DNA of 64,000 bases from Rhodospirillaceae bacterium (GTDB taxonomy: Bacteria; Pseudomonadota; Alphaproteobacteria; Rhodospirillales; JABHCV01): contig JABJHA010000037.1 in NCBI GenBank assembly GCA_018662005.1, positions 1-64,000 of the forward strand, in the 5' to 3' direction. The position numbers and the translations under genes are program-made. The notes beneath the pieces were generated by a model, which worked only from the letters and a program-made list of their open reading frames with translations, was not told the origin of the DNA and did no database searches. Of the stretch, positions 25,036 through 32,335 are shown one piece after another. How positions within the stretch are numbered: the first letter of the stretch is position 1; the number at the start of each line of letters is the position of its first letter.

Positions 25036-27183
25036 TTATCCCCGTGCACGCTCGACCATATCAATAGCTGGGGTGGCACGCAGGGCGGCGATGATTTCTG
25101 TCAGGTGTTTAAGGTTCTCGACCTCGATATCGATCAGAAGATCATAAAATTCCTGCGACCGGTTAATGATTTTAAGATTAGAAATATTGCCGCCATTCTT
25201 GCCGATAACCATGGACAACGTGCCCAGAACACCAGGTTCGTTAATCACCGTCAAATGAACGCGACCAACATAAATGTCAGGTGTTTCTGTTTGCTGTTGC
25301 CAGGATACATCAAGCCAGCGTTCAGGCGTATCGGCATAGGTTTCAAGGCTGTCGCAATCGATGGTGTGAATGGTGACGCCTTTACCTGTGGTAATGATGC
25401 CAACGATCCTGTCCCCTGGCAGCGGGTGACAGCATCCCGCGTAATGAACGGCCATACCGGCAATCAAGCCCTTGATGGGAATGGCGTTTTGCGATTTTTT
25501 CTTGCCTGTTTTCGACTTTGCCTTGGTTAGGGGGACAACATTCTGATCGCGTTTCTTCTTGCTGCCGGGAAATACGGCTTCAACAATGTCGCGGGCGTGT
25601 ATGTGTCCGGCCCCGACCTGTGATGTCAGGTCATCTGTCGATCCCTGATTAAAGACCTTGAGCACACCAGAGAGCGCTTTATCGGCGTACTCATAACCTT
25701 CCTCGCGAAAAGCCCGCTGCAGGATCGCCCGGCCCAGTTGTTGATACTGTTCACGTTCCTGGGAATGAACAAAGCGACGAATACGGGCACGCGCCTTGCC
25801 GGTTACGACAAATCGCTCCCACGTCGGTGACGGGGTCTGAACCTTTGAGGTCAGAATTTCAACCTGATCACCATTTCGCAACTCCTTGCGCAACGGGATC
25901 ATCCGGCCATTGACCTTTGCGCCAACACACCTGTCGCCCACTTCCGAATGGACGGCGTAGGCAAAGTCAACGGGTGTCGCCCCTTGCGGCATATTGATCA
26001 AATCACCACGCGGGGTGAAGCAGAAGACCTGATCCTGATACATTTCCAGCTTGGTATGCTCAAGAAATTCATCGGGTGAGGCGGCGTGGTCAAGAATATC
26101 AAGCAATTCCCTGATCCAGCGATACTGCCGCCCTTCGGTTTTGCCGGTCTTCTGTTTATACGTCCAGTGGGCGGCGACACCGTTTTCAGCGATGTCATGC
26201 ATTTCATGAGACTTGATCTGGATTTCAATACGGTGCTGTTCAGGCCCCAACACCCCTGTATGGAGGGAGCGGTAGCCATTTGGCTTGGCCGTCGAGATGT
26301 AATCCTTAAAGCGTCCCGGAACGACCCGGTAAGCACTGTGGATGATGCCAAGGGCGTGATAGCAATCTTCGACCGAACCAACCAGCACGCGGAAAGCCAT
26401 AATGTCGGACAATTGCTCGAAGGCGACATCCTTGTGTTGCATCTTGCGCCAGATGGAGAACGGCAGTTTTTCCCGGCCCCTGATTTCTACCTTTATTCCG
26501 GCCTTAGCCAGGGTTTGCGTTAATTCCGTCTTGATCCGCGAAACCAGATCACTGCCTTCTTCACGCAGGAATTCCAGCCGCGCCATAATCGACCTGCGAG
26601 CCTCTGGATTGGTTTGTGAGAAAGCCAGATCTTCGAGTTCGTTTTTCATTTCCTGCATACCGATGCGCTCGGCCAGCGGCGCATAAATTTCCATGGTTTC
26701 CATGGCGATGCGCAAACGCTTCTCTTCGTTTTTTATGTAATGAAGGGTGCGCATGTTGTGTAGACGGTCAGCCAGCTTGACCAGCAAGACGCGAATGTCA
26801 TCGGACATCGCCAACAGCAATTTGCGGAAGTTTTCGGCCTGCTTGGCGTGGTCCGACTGCATTTCAATGCGGGTCAGCTTGGTGACCCCGTCAACCAGGC
26901 GGCCAACTTCTTTACCGAACAGCTTGTCGATTTCTTCCTGGGTCGCCAGGGTATCTTCGATGGTGTCGTGCAGAAGTGCCGTGATGATGGTTGAACCATC
27001 CAGCTTGTATTCGGTCAGAATGCCGGCAACTTCCAGGGGATGCAGGAAATAGGGATCACCCGAGGCGCGCTTTTGATTTCCGTGCGCCTTCATGGAAAAA
27101 ACATAGGCGCGATCAAGCGCCTTTTCATCCGCATTGGGGTCGTAAGATTTTACCAGATCGACAAGTTCAAATTGCCGGATCAT
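25036..27183 (-). CDS. rsh: Bifunctional (p)ppGpp synthetase/hydrolase (Rsh, RelA/SpoT family)
   Basis: This single alphaproteobacterial Rsh both makes and degrades the alarmone ppGpp. The 715-residue protein has an HD hydrolase domain (His48 in FLHPLEVA, HD at 72-73 in LLHDTIEDT, then LVKLADRLHNMRTL). The synthetase domain (about 230-345) contains GRFKDYISTAKPNGYRSLHT. The TGS domain is near residue 390 (FCFTPRGDLINMPQGATPVDFAYAVH), and the helical/zinc-finger region has AGCCHPLPGD. A C-terminal ACT domain begins near residue 640. Both catalytic sites keep their key residues, so both activities are expected. rpoZ lies immediately upstream, as usual in the class. Confidence 0.96.
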   Translation of the reverse strand: MIRQFELVDLVKSYDPNADEKALDRAYVFSMKAHGNQKRASGDPYFLHPLEVAGILTEYKLDGSTIITALLHDTIEDTLATQEEIDKLFGKEVGRLVDGVTKLTRIEMQSDHAKQAENFRKLLLAMSDDIRVLLVKLADRLHNMRTLHYIKNEEKRLRIAMETMEIYAPLAERIGMQEMKNELEDLAFSQTNPEARRSIMARLEFLREEGSDLVSRIKTELTQTLAKAGIKVEIRGREKLPFSIWRKMQHKDVAFEQLSDIMAFRVLVGSVEDCYHALGIIHSAYRVVPGRFKDYISTAKPNGYRSLHTGVLGPEQHRIEIQIKSHEMHDIAENGVAAHWTYKQKTGKTEGRQYRWIRELLDILDHAASPDEFLEHTKLEMYQDQVFCFTPRGDLINMPQGATPVDFAYAVHSEVGDRCVGAKVNGRMIPLRKELRNGDQVEILTSKVQTPSPTWERFVVTGKARARIRRFVHSQEREQYQQLGRAILQRAFREEGYEYADKALSGVLKVFNQGSTDDLTSQVGAGHIHARDIVEAVFPGSKKKRDQNVVPLTKAKSKTGKKKSQNAIPIKGLIAGMAVHYAGCCHPLPGDRIVGIITTGKGVTIHTIDCDSLETYADTPERWLDVSWQQQTETPDIYVGRVHLTVINEPGVLGTLSMVIGKNGGNISNLKIINRSQEFYDLLIDIEVENLKHLTEIIAALRATPAIDMVERARG

Positions 27184-27224
27184 CAGACCCCCCGGATATA
27201 TTCAGCGGAGGTTCTGTGCATTCG

Positions 27225-27617
27225 TCACGCGCCCTTTGTGGTCGCCTCGTCATTCGGGTTAGCCGACAGATCGGCATCTTCGTACATGGAAGAAAGTTTC
27301 TCCATGGGCGGATTTGCGCCTTCTTCATCGCCGTCCTGGTCCTGCTGAACAGACAACAAGTCCATATCATCTTCTTCGGGCTCTTCCGTTTCGACATGCT
27401 GTTGCAGACCCTTGATCAGGGATTCCTGCAATTCATCGATTTCGATGGTTTCATCGGCGATTTCGCGAAGCGCTATAACCGGGTTCTTGTCATCATCCCT
27501 TTCGATGGTCAAGCCTGCGCCAGCAGTGATATTACGGGCCCTTTGGGCAGCCAGCATCACCAAATCGAAACGATTGGGAATTTTTAGAACGCAATCTTCA
27601 ACTGTAACGCGGGCCAT
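27225..27617 (-). CDS. rpoZ: RNA polymerase omega subunit
   Basis: Omega helps assemble RNA polymerase by folding the beta' subunit. The 130-residue product starts with the conserved [30 protein letters not shown] region and has the [15 protein letters not shown] helix. The C-terminal 60 residues are acidic and disordered ([11 protein letters not shown] and onward), as is typical of alphaproteobacterial omega. It precedes rsh by 41 bases and presumably shares its transcript. This pairing makes biological sense because in many bacteria omega forms part of a ppGpp-binding site on the polymerase. Confidence 0.96.
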   Translation of the reverse strand: MARVTVEDCVLKIPNRFDLVMLAAQRARNITAGAGLTIERDDDKNPVIALREIADETIEIDELQESLIKGLQQHVETEEPEEDDMDLLSVQQDQDGDEEGANPPMEKLSSMYEDADLSANPNDEATTKGA

Positions 27618-27707
27618 AGGTTTCTCTCTCTACCAACAAAACTGTAAATGAATCGCCGATTATATATTGGGCATTGGCTAACAAAGCAAGGAAATAGACT
27701 GAAATTA

Positions 27708-28265
27708 TCAGCCATTTTTGCTGCTTTTGTCACGAATTGTCTGCTGATCGGGATCAAGGGCGGCAATCATTTCATCCAATGACAGGAGCAGGACCGGATG
27801 CGACCAGTCAGGGGCGATTTCCTGTAACGGCAAAAGCACGAACCCCCGCTCATTCATGCGCGGGTGTGGAATGATCAACTCTGCTGTCTCGTCATCATCC
27901 CAACCGGTGATCGTTTCGCCATATGCAATCAGATCAAGGTCCAGCGTTCGGGCGGCGTTTCTGTGTTCGCGAGTACGCCCGAAATCAGCCTCGATACCGG
28001 CCATCAAAGCCAGCAACCCGGTGGGTTCTATAGACGTTTCAACGGCGATAACGCCATTGATAAACCAGGGTTGTGATGAAATGGGGACGGGCGCTGATTT
28101 ATACCAATTGGACTGTTCTAAAATGACCAGGCCGGCCTGTTTCAAGGCTTTGAGCGCTGCCTCGCAAGTCGCCCGTGGAGAGCCCCACTGCTTACTGGAA
28201 AGGTTGGCGCCAATGCCAATCAGAATTGGTGATTGGGATTTCGTTACAGGATTTTCTGAGCTCAT
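27708..28265 (-). CDS. folK: 2-amino-4-hydroxy-6-hydroxymethyldihydropteridine pyrophosphokinase
   Basis: FolK pyrophosphorylates hydroxymethyl-dihydropterin on the way to folate. The product of about 185 residues has the start ILIGIGANLSS, the central YKSAPVPISSQPWFINGVIAV and the signature RNAARTLDLDLIAYG. These are followed by IPHPRMNERGFVLLPLQEIAPDW, all diagnostic. The ATG at 28265 is preferred; a longer frame runs up to 28340 but adds a leader unlike the family. It lies 90 bases upstream of rpoZ on the same strand and is divergent from the NYN-domain gene. Confidence 0.95.
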   Translation of the reverse strand: MSSENPVTKSQSPILIGIGANLSSKQWGSPRATCEAALKALKQAGLVILEQSNWYKSAPVPISSQPWFINGVIAVETSIEPTGLLALMAGIEADFGRTREHRNAARTLDLDLIAYGETITGWDDDETAELIIPHPRMNERGFVLLPLQEIAPDWSHPVLLLSLDEMIAALDPDQQTIRDKSSKNG

Positions 28266-28429
28266 AATTTCATCTTGCCAGTCGCTTAAATGATACCTAC
28301 CTATAGTTAACCTGATTAGACAGGTTGCGGCCACGGACATTTTTTCGGGGTCAAAACAGCTAAAAATTATTTTAATAAGTTAAATCATTAAAATTATGTA
28401 TGTAATTATTTTTAAAGGATATTTTAGTT

Positions 28430-29026
28430 ATGATTATTTACAAAGACGAAAAAATTGCACTTTTTATTGATGGATCCAATTTGTACGCAGCGGCGCGGGC
28501 GCTGGGCTTTGATATCGACTACAAACAGCTGCTGAAGATATTTCAGGGAGAAGGACGTCTGGTTCGTGCGCTTTATTACACGGCGCTTCTGGAAGATCAG
28601 GAATACTCTCCGATCAGACCGCTTGTCGACTGGCTCGATTATAACGGTTACACCATGGTCACCAAGCCGACCAAGGAATTTACCGATTCAGCCGGGCGGC
28701 GTAAAATCAAGGGCAATATGGACATCGAAATCGCCATTGATGCGCTGGAGATGTGCGAACAACTTGATCATATCGTGTTATTTTCCGGTGATGGCGACTT
28801 CCGGCGGCTTGTTGAGGCCGTGCAAAGGCGCGGAACCCGGGTCAGCGTTGTCAGCACCGTTCGTTCGCACCCCCCCATGGCAGCCGATGAATTACGCCGA
28901 CAAGCCGATGCCTTCATCGAACTTGATGATCTGCGTGAAAAAATTGCCCGTTCTTCCAACGCTCAAGGCAATGATGACCACCCGCCTCATCCTGACGAAG
29001 AAGATTTCAACCTGGAATCTGCTTGA
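28430..29026 (+). CDS. NYN-domain (LabA/DUF88-like) predicted RNase
   Basis: This is a 198-residue protein of the NYN family, PIN-like predicted ribonucleases. The acidic active-site residues are seen in ALFIDGSNLYAAA, KGNMDIEIAIDALEM and FSGDGDFRRLVEAV, which are the three NYN motifs in order. The C-terminal 30 residues are acidic and disordered (HPPHPDEEDF). The ATG is preceded by AAAGGA in a very A+T-rich upstream stretch. The same family sits beside folK, rpoZ and smpB in many Alphaproteobacteria. Its target RNA is unknown. The uracil-DNA glycosylase gene begins immediately after its stop. Confidence 0.88.
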   Translation: MIIYKDEKIALFIDGSNLYAAARALGFDIDYKQLLKIFQGEGRLVRALYYTALLEDQEYSPIRPLVDWLDYNGYTMVTKPTKEFTDSAGRRKIKGNMDIEIAIDALEMCEQLDHIVLFSGDGDFRRLVEAVQRRGTRVSVVSTVRSHPPMAADELRRQADAFIELDDLREKIARSSNAQGNDDHPPHPDEEDFNLESA

Positions 29027-29674
29027 GTGAGTGACCAGCCTGAACACGAGTGCCCGCTATGTCCGCGCTTACTCGCCTACCGAAATGACAATCGCCAACG
29101 GTTTCCCGACTGGCACAATGGGCCGGTTGTCTCCTTTGGCAGCCCGGATGCTTGCCTTTTGATCGTCGGATTGGCACCTGGCCTGAAAGGCGCCAACCGC
29201 ACCGGACGACCATTTACCGGCGATGTTGCCGGTGATTTGCTCTATCCAACACTGATCAAGTTCGGCCTGGCCCACGGAACATTTGGGGCGGAACCAGATG
29301 ACGGCCTTGAATTGCGCGACTGCCGGATCACCAATGCCGTTCGCTGCGCCCCACCCCAAAACAAGGTAACGGGACCGGAAATAGCGGCTTGCAGGCCCTT
29401 CCTTTCGACCGAGATTGCCAACATGAAGAAACTAAAAGTAATTTTAGCACTTGGTGTTGTCGCCCATGGCGCTGTGTTGTCATGCCTTGGCGAGAAAAAA
29501 AGTGCGATCCCCTTCGCCCACGCTGCCCGCCACCAGTTAACGGGTGGCCTGACCCTGATGGACAGCTATCACTGCTCGCGCTACAACACCAATACGGGTC
29601 GTTTGACGACTGAAATGTTTGAAGGCGTCTTTAATAGTCTTGTGGGGGAAATTCGTGGAGATCGTTTGTCTTGA
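29027..29674 (+). CDS. Family 5 uracil-DNA glycosylase (UdgB type)
   Basis: This iron-sulfur uracil-DNA glycosylase removes uracil, and in this family also other deaminated bases, from DNA. The 215-residue product has two cysteines at the start (CPLCPRL) and two more in NAVRCAPPQNKVTGPEIAACRPF, together the likely 4Fe-4S ligands. The UdgB motif is GLAPGLKGANRTGRPFTGD, and the closing motif HCSRYNTNTGRLT is close to the HPSxxNxxTGRLT of the family, with Cys in place of Pro. It starts with GTG directly after the NYN stop, and its last 20 bases overlap the start of thrH. Confidence 0.92.
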   Translation: MSDQPEHECPLCPRLLAYRNDNRQRFPDWHNGPVVSFGSPDACLLIVGLAPGLKGANRTGRPFTGDVAGDLLYPTLIKFGLAHGTFGAEPDDGLELRDCRITNAVRCAPPQNKVTGPEIAACRPFLSTEIANMKKLKVILALGVVAHGAVLSCLGEKKSAIPFAHAARHQLTGGLTLMDSYHCSRYNTNTGRLTTEMFEGVFNSLVGEIRGDRLS

Positions 29675-30257
29675 CCTTGAAGGGGTGCTGGTTCCTGAAA
29701 TCTGGATCAATTTTGCCGAACGAACCGGCATTGATGAATTGCGGGCAACCACCCGCGATATACCTGATTATGACCAGTTGATGGCCCAGCGGCTGGCCAT
29801 TCTTGACCAGCACGATTTGGGGATTGAGGACATTCAGAAAGTTATCGCCACCATGGCCCCTATGGAGGGTGCCCTTGAATTCGTTGAAAGCCTGAGAACC
29901 CGCTATCAGGTTGTCATTTTGTCAGACACATTTTACGAATTTGCCAAACCTCTGATGGCGCAGCTCAACTGGCCTACGTTGTTTTGCCATCGCCTGCATG
30001 TAGAAAATGCCAGAATATCTGGTTACACATTACGTATGGCCGACCATAAACGGGCCGCTGTAATGGCCTTTAAGACATTGAATTTCAAGGTTTTTGCTGC
30101 CGGTGATTCCTACAACGACACAGCCATGCTGGAAGAAGCCGAACTGGGGGTCCTGTTTCAGGCACCCGACAATGTCATTGCCGAATTCCCTCACCTGCCC
30201 TTAAGTCACAGCTATCAGGAATTGAGTGAAATTTTTGAAAAGGCCAAAGCCGGTTAA
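29655..30257 (+). CDS. thrH: ThrH: phosphoserine phosphatase / homoserine phosphotransferase
   Basis: ThrH is a HAD-superfamily enzyme known in Pseudomonas to dephosphorylate phosphoserine and transfer the phosphate to homoserine. The 200-residue product matches the family closely: VCLDLEGVLVPEIWI with the nucleophile Asp, TTRDIPDYDQLM, EFVESLRTRYQVVILSDTFYEF, and AAGDSYNDTAML for the metal site. The start is the GTG at 29655, with GGGGGA about eight bases upstream, which gives the family's normal N-terminus. It overlaps the glycosylase gene by 20 bases and the convergent LuxR-type gene by four. Confidence 0.94.
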   Translation: MEIVCLDLEGVLVPEIWINFAERTGIDELRATTRDIPDYDQLMAQRLAILDQHDLGIEDIQKVIATMAPMEGALEFVESLRTRYQVVILSDTFYEFAKPLMAQLNWPTLFCHRLHVENARISGYTLRMADHKRAAVMAFKTLNFKVFAAGDSYNDTAMLEEAELGVLFQAPDNVIAEFPHLPLSHSYQELSEIFEKAKAG

Positions 30258-30820
30258 GAATTGGCACCCTCTACCTGAGGAGGCAAGGCATTCATGATAT
30301 CACTCAACGACTCGCCTGACAGCAGGTCTTCGACAAAATAGGCGACCAGTTCATTGCGGCCTTTAACCTCTGCCTTCCTGTAAATGGCGCTGCACTGGCT
30401 TTTGATGGTGCCCGTTTTGGTCTCTCTGATATCGGCGATTTCCTGTATCGATAAGCCTTTGATCAGCAGCAAGGCGACCTCGCGTTCCGAAACAGAAAGT
30501 TTCCAGTCTGTAAACTTGCCGCCAAGGATGAACAGGAACTCGCCCGAGGCGATACCAAGGAGTGATCGGAATTGACGGTTTTCAATAATGAGGCGCCAAA
30601 AATCGGCCCCGAGGACGATCAGCGTCAAACCAAGAAAAAAAACCGCCGAAGCTTCAATAATGCCGTGATATTCACTGTATATATCAAAATCAAAATACAG
30701 AGACTCGGAGACGACATCGAGAATTAACAGAATTTCACAAACCAGTAATACGATTAATGAGCCCCCAAGGAACTTAATTCGCCAGGAGTTGCGAAAATTA
30801 TGAAGGCTGGCATTGGCCAT
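30254..30820 (-). CDS. Membrane-bound LuxR-type transcriptional regulator
   Basis: This 188-residue protein has two membrane helices (about 17-37 and 52-72) with a short extracytoplasmic loop rich in Tyr, Asp and Ser. A cytoplasmic LuxR helix-turn-helix follows at about 108-165 (LSVSEREVALLLIKGLSIQEIADIRETKTGTIKSQCSAIYRKA). No receiver or ligand-binding domain is present, so any signal is likely sensed through the membrane part or the loop. It is followed by about 540 bases without a gene and then, on the other strand, the duplicated cytochrome, which makes it a candidate regulator of that gene. That link is positional only. Confidence 0.85.
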   Translation of the reverse strand: MANASLHNFRNSWRIKFLGGSLIVLLVCEILLILDVVSESLYFDFDIYSEYHGIIEASAVFFLGLTLIVLGADFWRLIIENRQFRSLLGIASGEFLFILGGKFTDWKLSVSEREVALLLIKGLSIQEIADIRETKTGTIKSQCSAIYRKAEVKGRNELVAYFVEDLLSGESLSDIMNALPPQVEGANS

Positions 30821-31356
30821 TCAAGGCTCCGTCCTAAAATTGAATTCGGCCTACACTATCATGCATAAGGCAGATATGAACAGCTCTGTATTTTTGCCGT
30901 TAATTAATTGAAATTATTAGTGAAATTATCAAAATACTTAAGCGTGAAAAAATTTTCTTCCCCCAAAAACTCAAGGCTTTCAATTTTTACCATTCAAACT
31001 TTAGTTTATGGACGATTTCCCCATTCATACTTTTGTTGATTGAGGTTTATAGGCAACCAAGGCCAGTATAAATTTCTTAGAAGCGCTTTTATCATGTATA
31101 GTCGCGTCAATATGTCGGGGGAGTGTACATTAAGAATAACGAGAGGGGCACAGGGGAACACCACACATTCGAGAAAAAGGTCCGTTCAGTTCTATGGGCG
31201 GCCCATACTCATACAACATGGGTGATGTGTTTTCGTGCGCTAAACAATCCAAAGAGAGGCTGTTAAAAATATAAGCCTCCAATGTCTCTTGCTAATTCAT
31301 TTAAAAACGGCAGAAAAGCTTAGGCGTTTCTAAATAACTGAGGAGAGGAGAGACGA
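30821..31356. other. Long A+T-rich intergenic region between luxR-type and cytochrome genes
   Basis: No convincing gene is seen in these 536 bases. Short open frames, including one of about 61 codons around 31040-31225, have no ribosome site and no coherent composition. The region is A+T-rich in its first half. It holds a 15-base palindrome at 31193-31207 and a weak stem at 31256-31279, and ends with a very strong purine-rich ribosome-binding site just before the cytochrome ATG. It presumably carries the promoters of the two divergent genes and perhaps a long 5' leader. Confidence 0.6.
31193..31207. promoter_or_regulatory. Palindromic candidate operator TATGGGC-g-GCCCATA
   Basis: A perfect seven-base inverted repeat (TATGGGC / GCCCATA) with a one-base centre lies about 150 bases upstream of the cytochrome gene, inside the divergent region shared with the membrane-bound LuxR-type regulator. 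Its size and symmetry fit a dimeric regulator site. No regulator is proven. Confidence 0.4.
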
Positions 31357-32265
31357 ATGAAGAAGTTTCCACTTAAGGGTCTCGTTGTGGGGGCCATCAT
31401 GGCGACCATGGCCACAGCCTGCGTTAGCAGCAACAAAATGGTTACAGAAAGCACCCCTGGTGCGATCAAAGCAGTTGATCTTATCGGTGCCTGGGTTGAT
31501 TCCGGTGCGCCAAAGACCGGCTTTTCCTACACAGACATGAGCGGCAATTCCACGTTGGGTGATTTTACCACTGACATCCTGCCGCTCTTTACCGCGGAAG
31601 GTATTTGGGGCGAAGGTACCGCCTCTTGCACTTCCTGTCATTTTGACAACAGCGAAGAATCCTATCACGAAATGGATCTTTCCTCGTACGAAGGCATCAT
31701 GAAGGGCGGCGACGTTCTTTCCCAGCCTCCGGGAGTTCCGCTTTTCGGTCAGTCTCAAATCGGCGCTGCCGATTATGACTGGGGTCATTCAAAGATGAGG
31801 GCACGTCTGCGTAACAACCGTATGCCCCCGGGCGTTGAATTTGACATCACCGAAGAAAATCGTGACGGCCCGACCGGTACCGAGGTTGGCATGATCAAGG
31901 CATGGGTTGCTGCTGGCGCCAAGAACGACAGCACCTTTAGCAGCAAAATCCTTCCGCTGTTCACCATGGATGGTGCATGGGGCGAAGGCACAGATGCTTG
32001 CACCTCTTGCCACTTCGACAACAGCGAAGAGTCCTATCACGAAATGGATCTTTCCTCGTACGAAGGCATCATGAAGGGCGGCGACGTTCTTTCCCAGCCT
32101 CCGGGAGTTCCGCTTTTCGGTCAGTCAAGTATTGGTGCTACCGACTATGACTGGGGTCATTCTAAGATGAAGGAGCGTCTGCGTAACAACCGTATGCCTC
32201 CTAGCATCGAGTTTGACATTACCGAAGAAAACCGTGACGGCCCGATTGTTGCTCACGGGATGTAG
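31357..32265 (+). CDS. Di-heme cytochrome c lipoprotein with internal tandem duplication
   Basis: This 302-residue exported lipoprotein has a signal peptide with lipobox ATAC at Cys22. It carries two heme c sites, CTSCH at residues 91-95 and 215-219, each followed by a conserved block and by RLRNNRMPP, whose Met (156, 280) is the likely sixth heme ligand. The two modules are about 124 residues apart and nearly identical. A tail motif AWVxxGA, which normally ends such a domain, appears before the first heme (about 45-51) and between the hemes (about 182-188) but not after the second. It probably carries electrons in the periplasm. A terminator follows directly, then a PQQ-type propeller gene. 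Confidence 0.85.
   Translation: MKKFPLKGLVVGAIMATMATACVSSNKMVTESTPGAIKAVDLIGAWVDSGAPKTGFSYTDMSGNSTLGDFTTDILPLFTAEGIWGEGTASCTSCHFDNSEESYHEMDLSSYEGIMKGGDVLSQPPGVPLFGQSQIGAADYDWGHSKMRARLRNNRMPPGVEFDITEENRDGPTGTEVGMIKAWVAAGAKNDSTFSSKILPLFTMDGAWGEGTDACTSCHFDNSEESYHEMDLSSYEGIMKGGDVLSQPPGVPLFGQSSIGATDYDWGHSKMKERLRNNRMPPSIEFDITEENRDGPIVAHGM
31645..31754 (+). repeat. Copy 1 of near-identical internal DNA repeat (cytochrome gene)
   Basis: These 110 bases match 32017-32126 with a single mismatch (31659 versus 32031). The last 95 bases (31660-31754 and 32032-32126) are identical, including third codon positions. The offset is 372 bases, or 124 codons, so the frame is kept. Confidence 0.95.
32017..32126 (+). 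repeat. Copy 2 of near-identical internal DNA repeat (cytochrome gene)
   Basis: This is the partner of 31645-31754. It encodes the segment just after the second CTSCH, from DNSEESYHEMDLSSYEG through PPGVPLFGQS. Sequence outside the block is still similar in protein but differs at many silent sites. Confidence 0.95.
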
Positions 32266-32290
32266 TCACAAGACACTTCGTTAAGTTATA

Positions 32291-32324
32291 AAGGCGGGAG
32301 GTTTTTCCTCCCGCCTTTTTTTTT
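32291..32324 (+). terminator. Rho-independent terminator after the cytochrome gene
   Basis: AAGGCGGGAGG (32291-32301) pairs perfectly with CCTCCCGCCTT (32307-32317) around a five-T loop, followed by an unbroken T tract to 32324. This is the strongest terminator in the window. It ends only eleven bases before the ATG of the next gene on the same strand. Confidence 0.93.
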
Positions 32325-32335
32325 GGATATTGACG

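Noticed and set aside
31040-31225. Open frame of 61 codons upstream of the cytochrome gene
   Set aside because: It has no ribosome-binding site, no coherent composition, and contains the palindrome; more likely untranslated leader.
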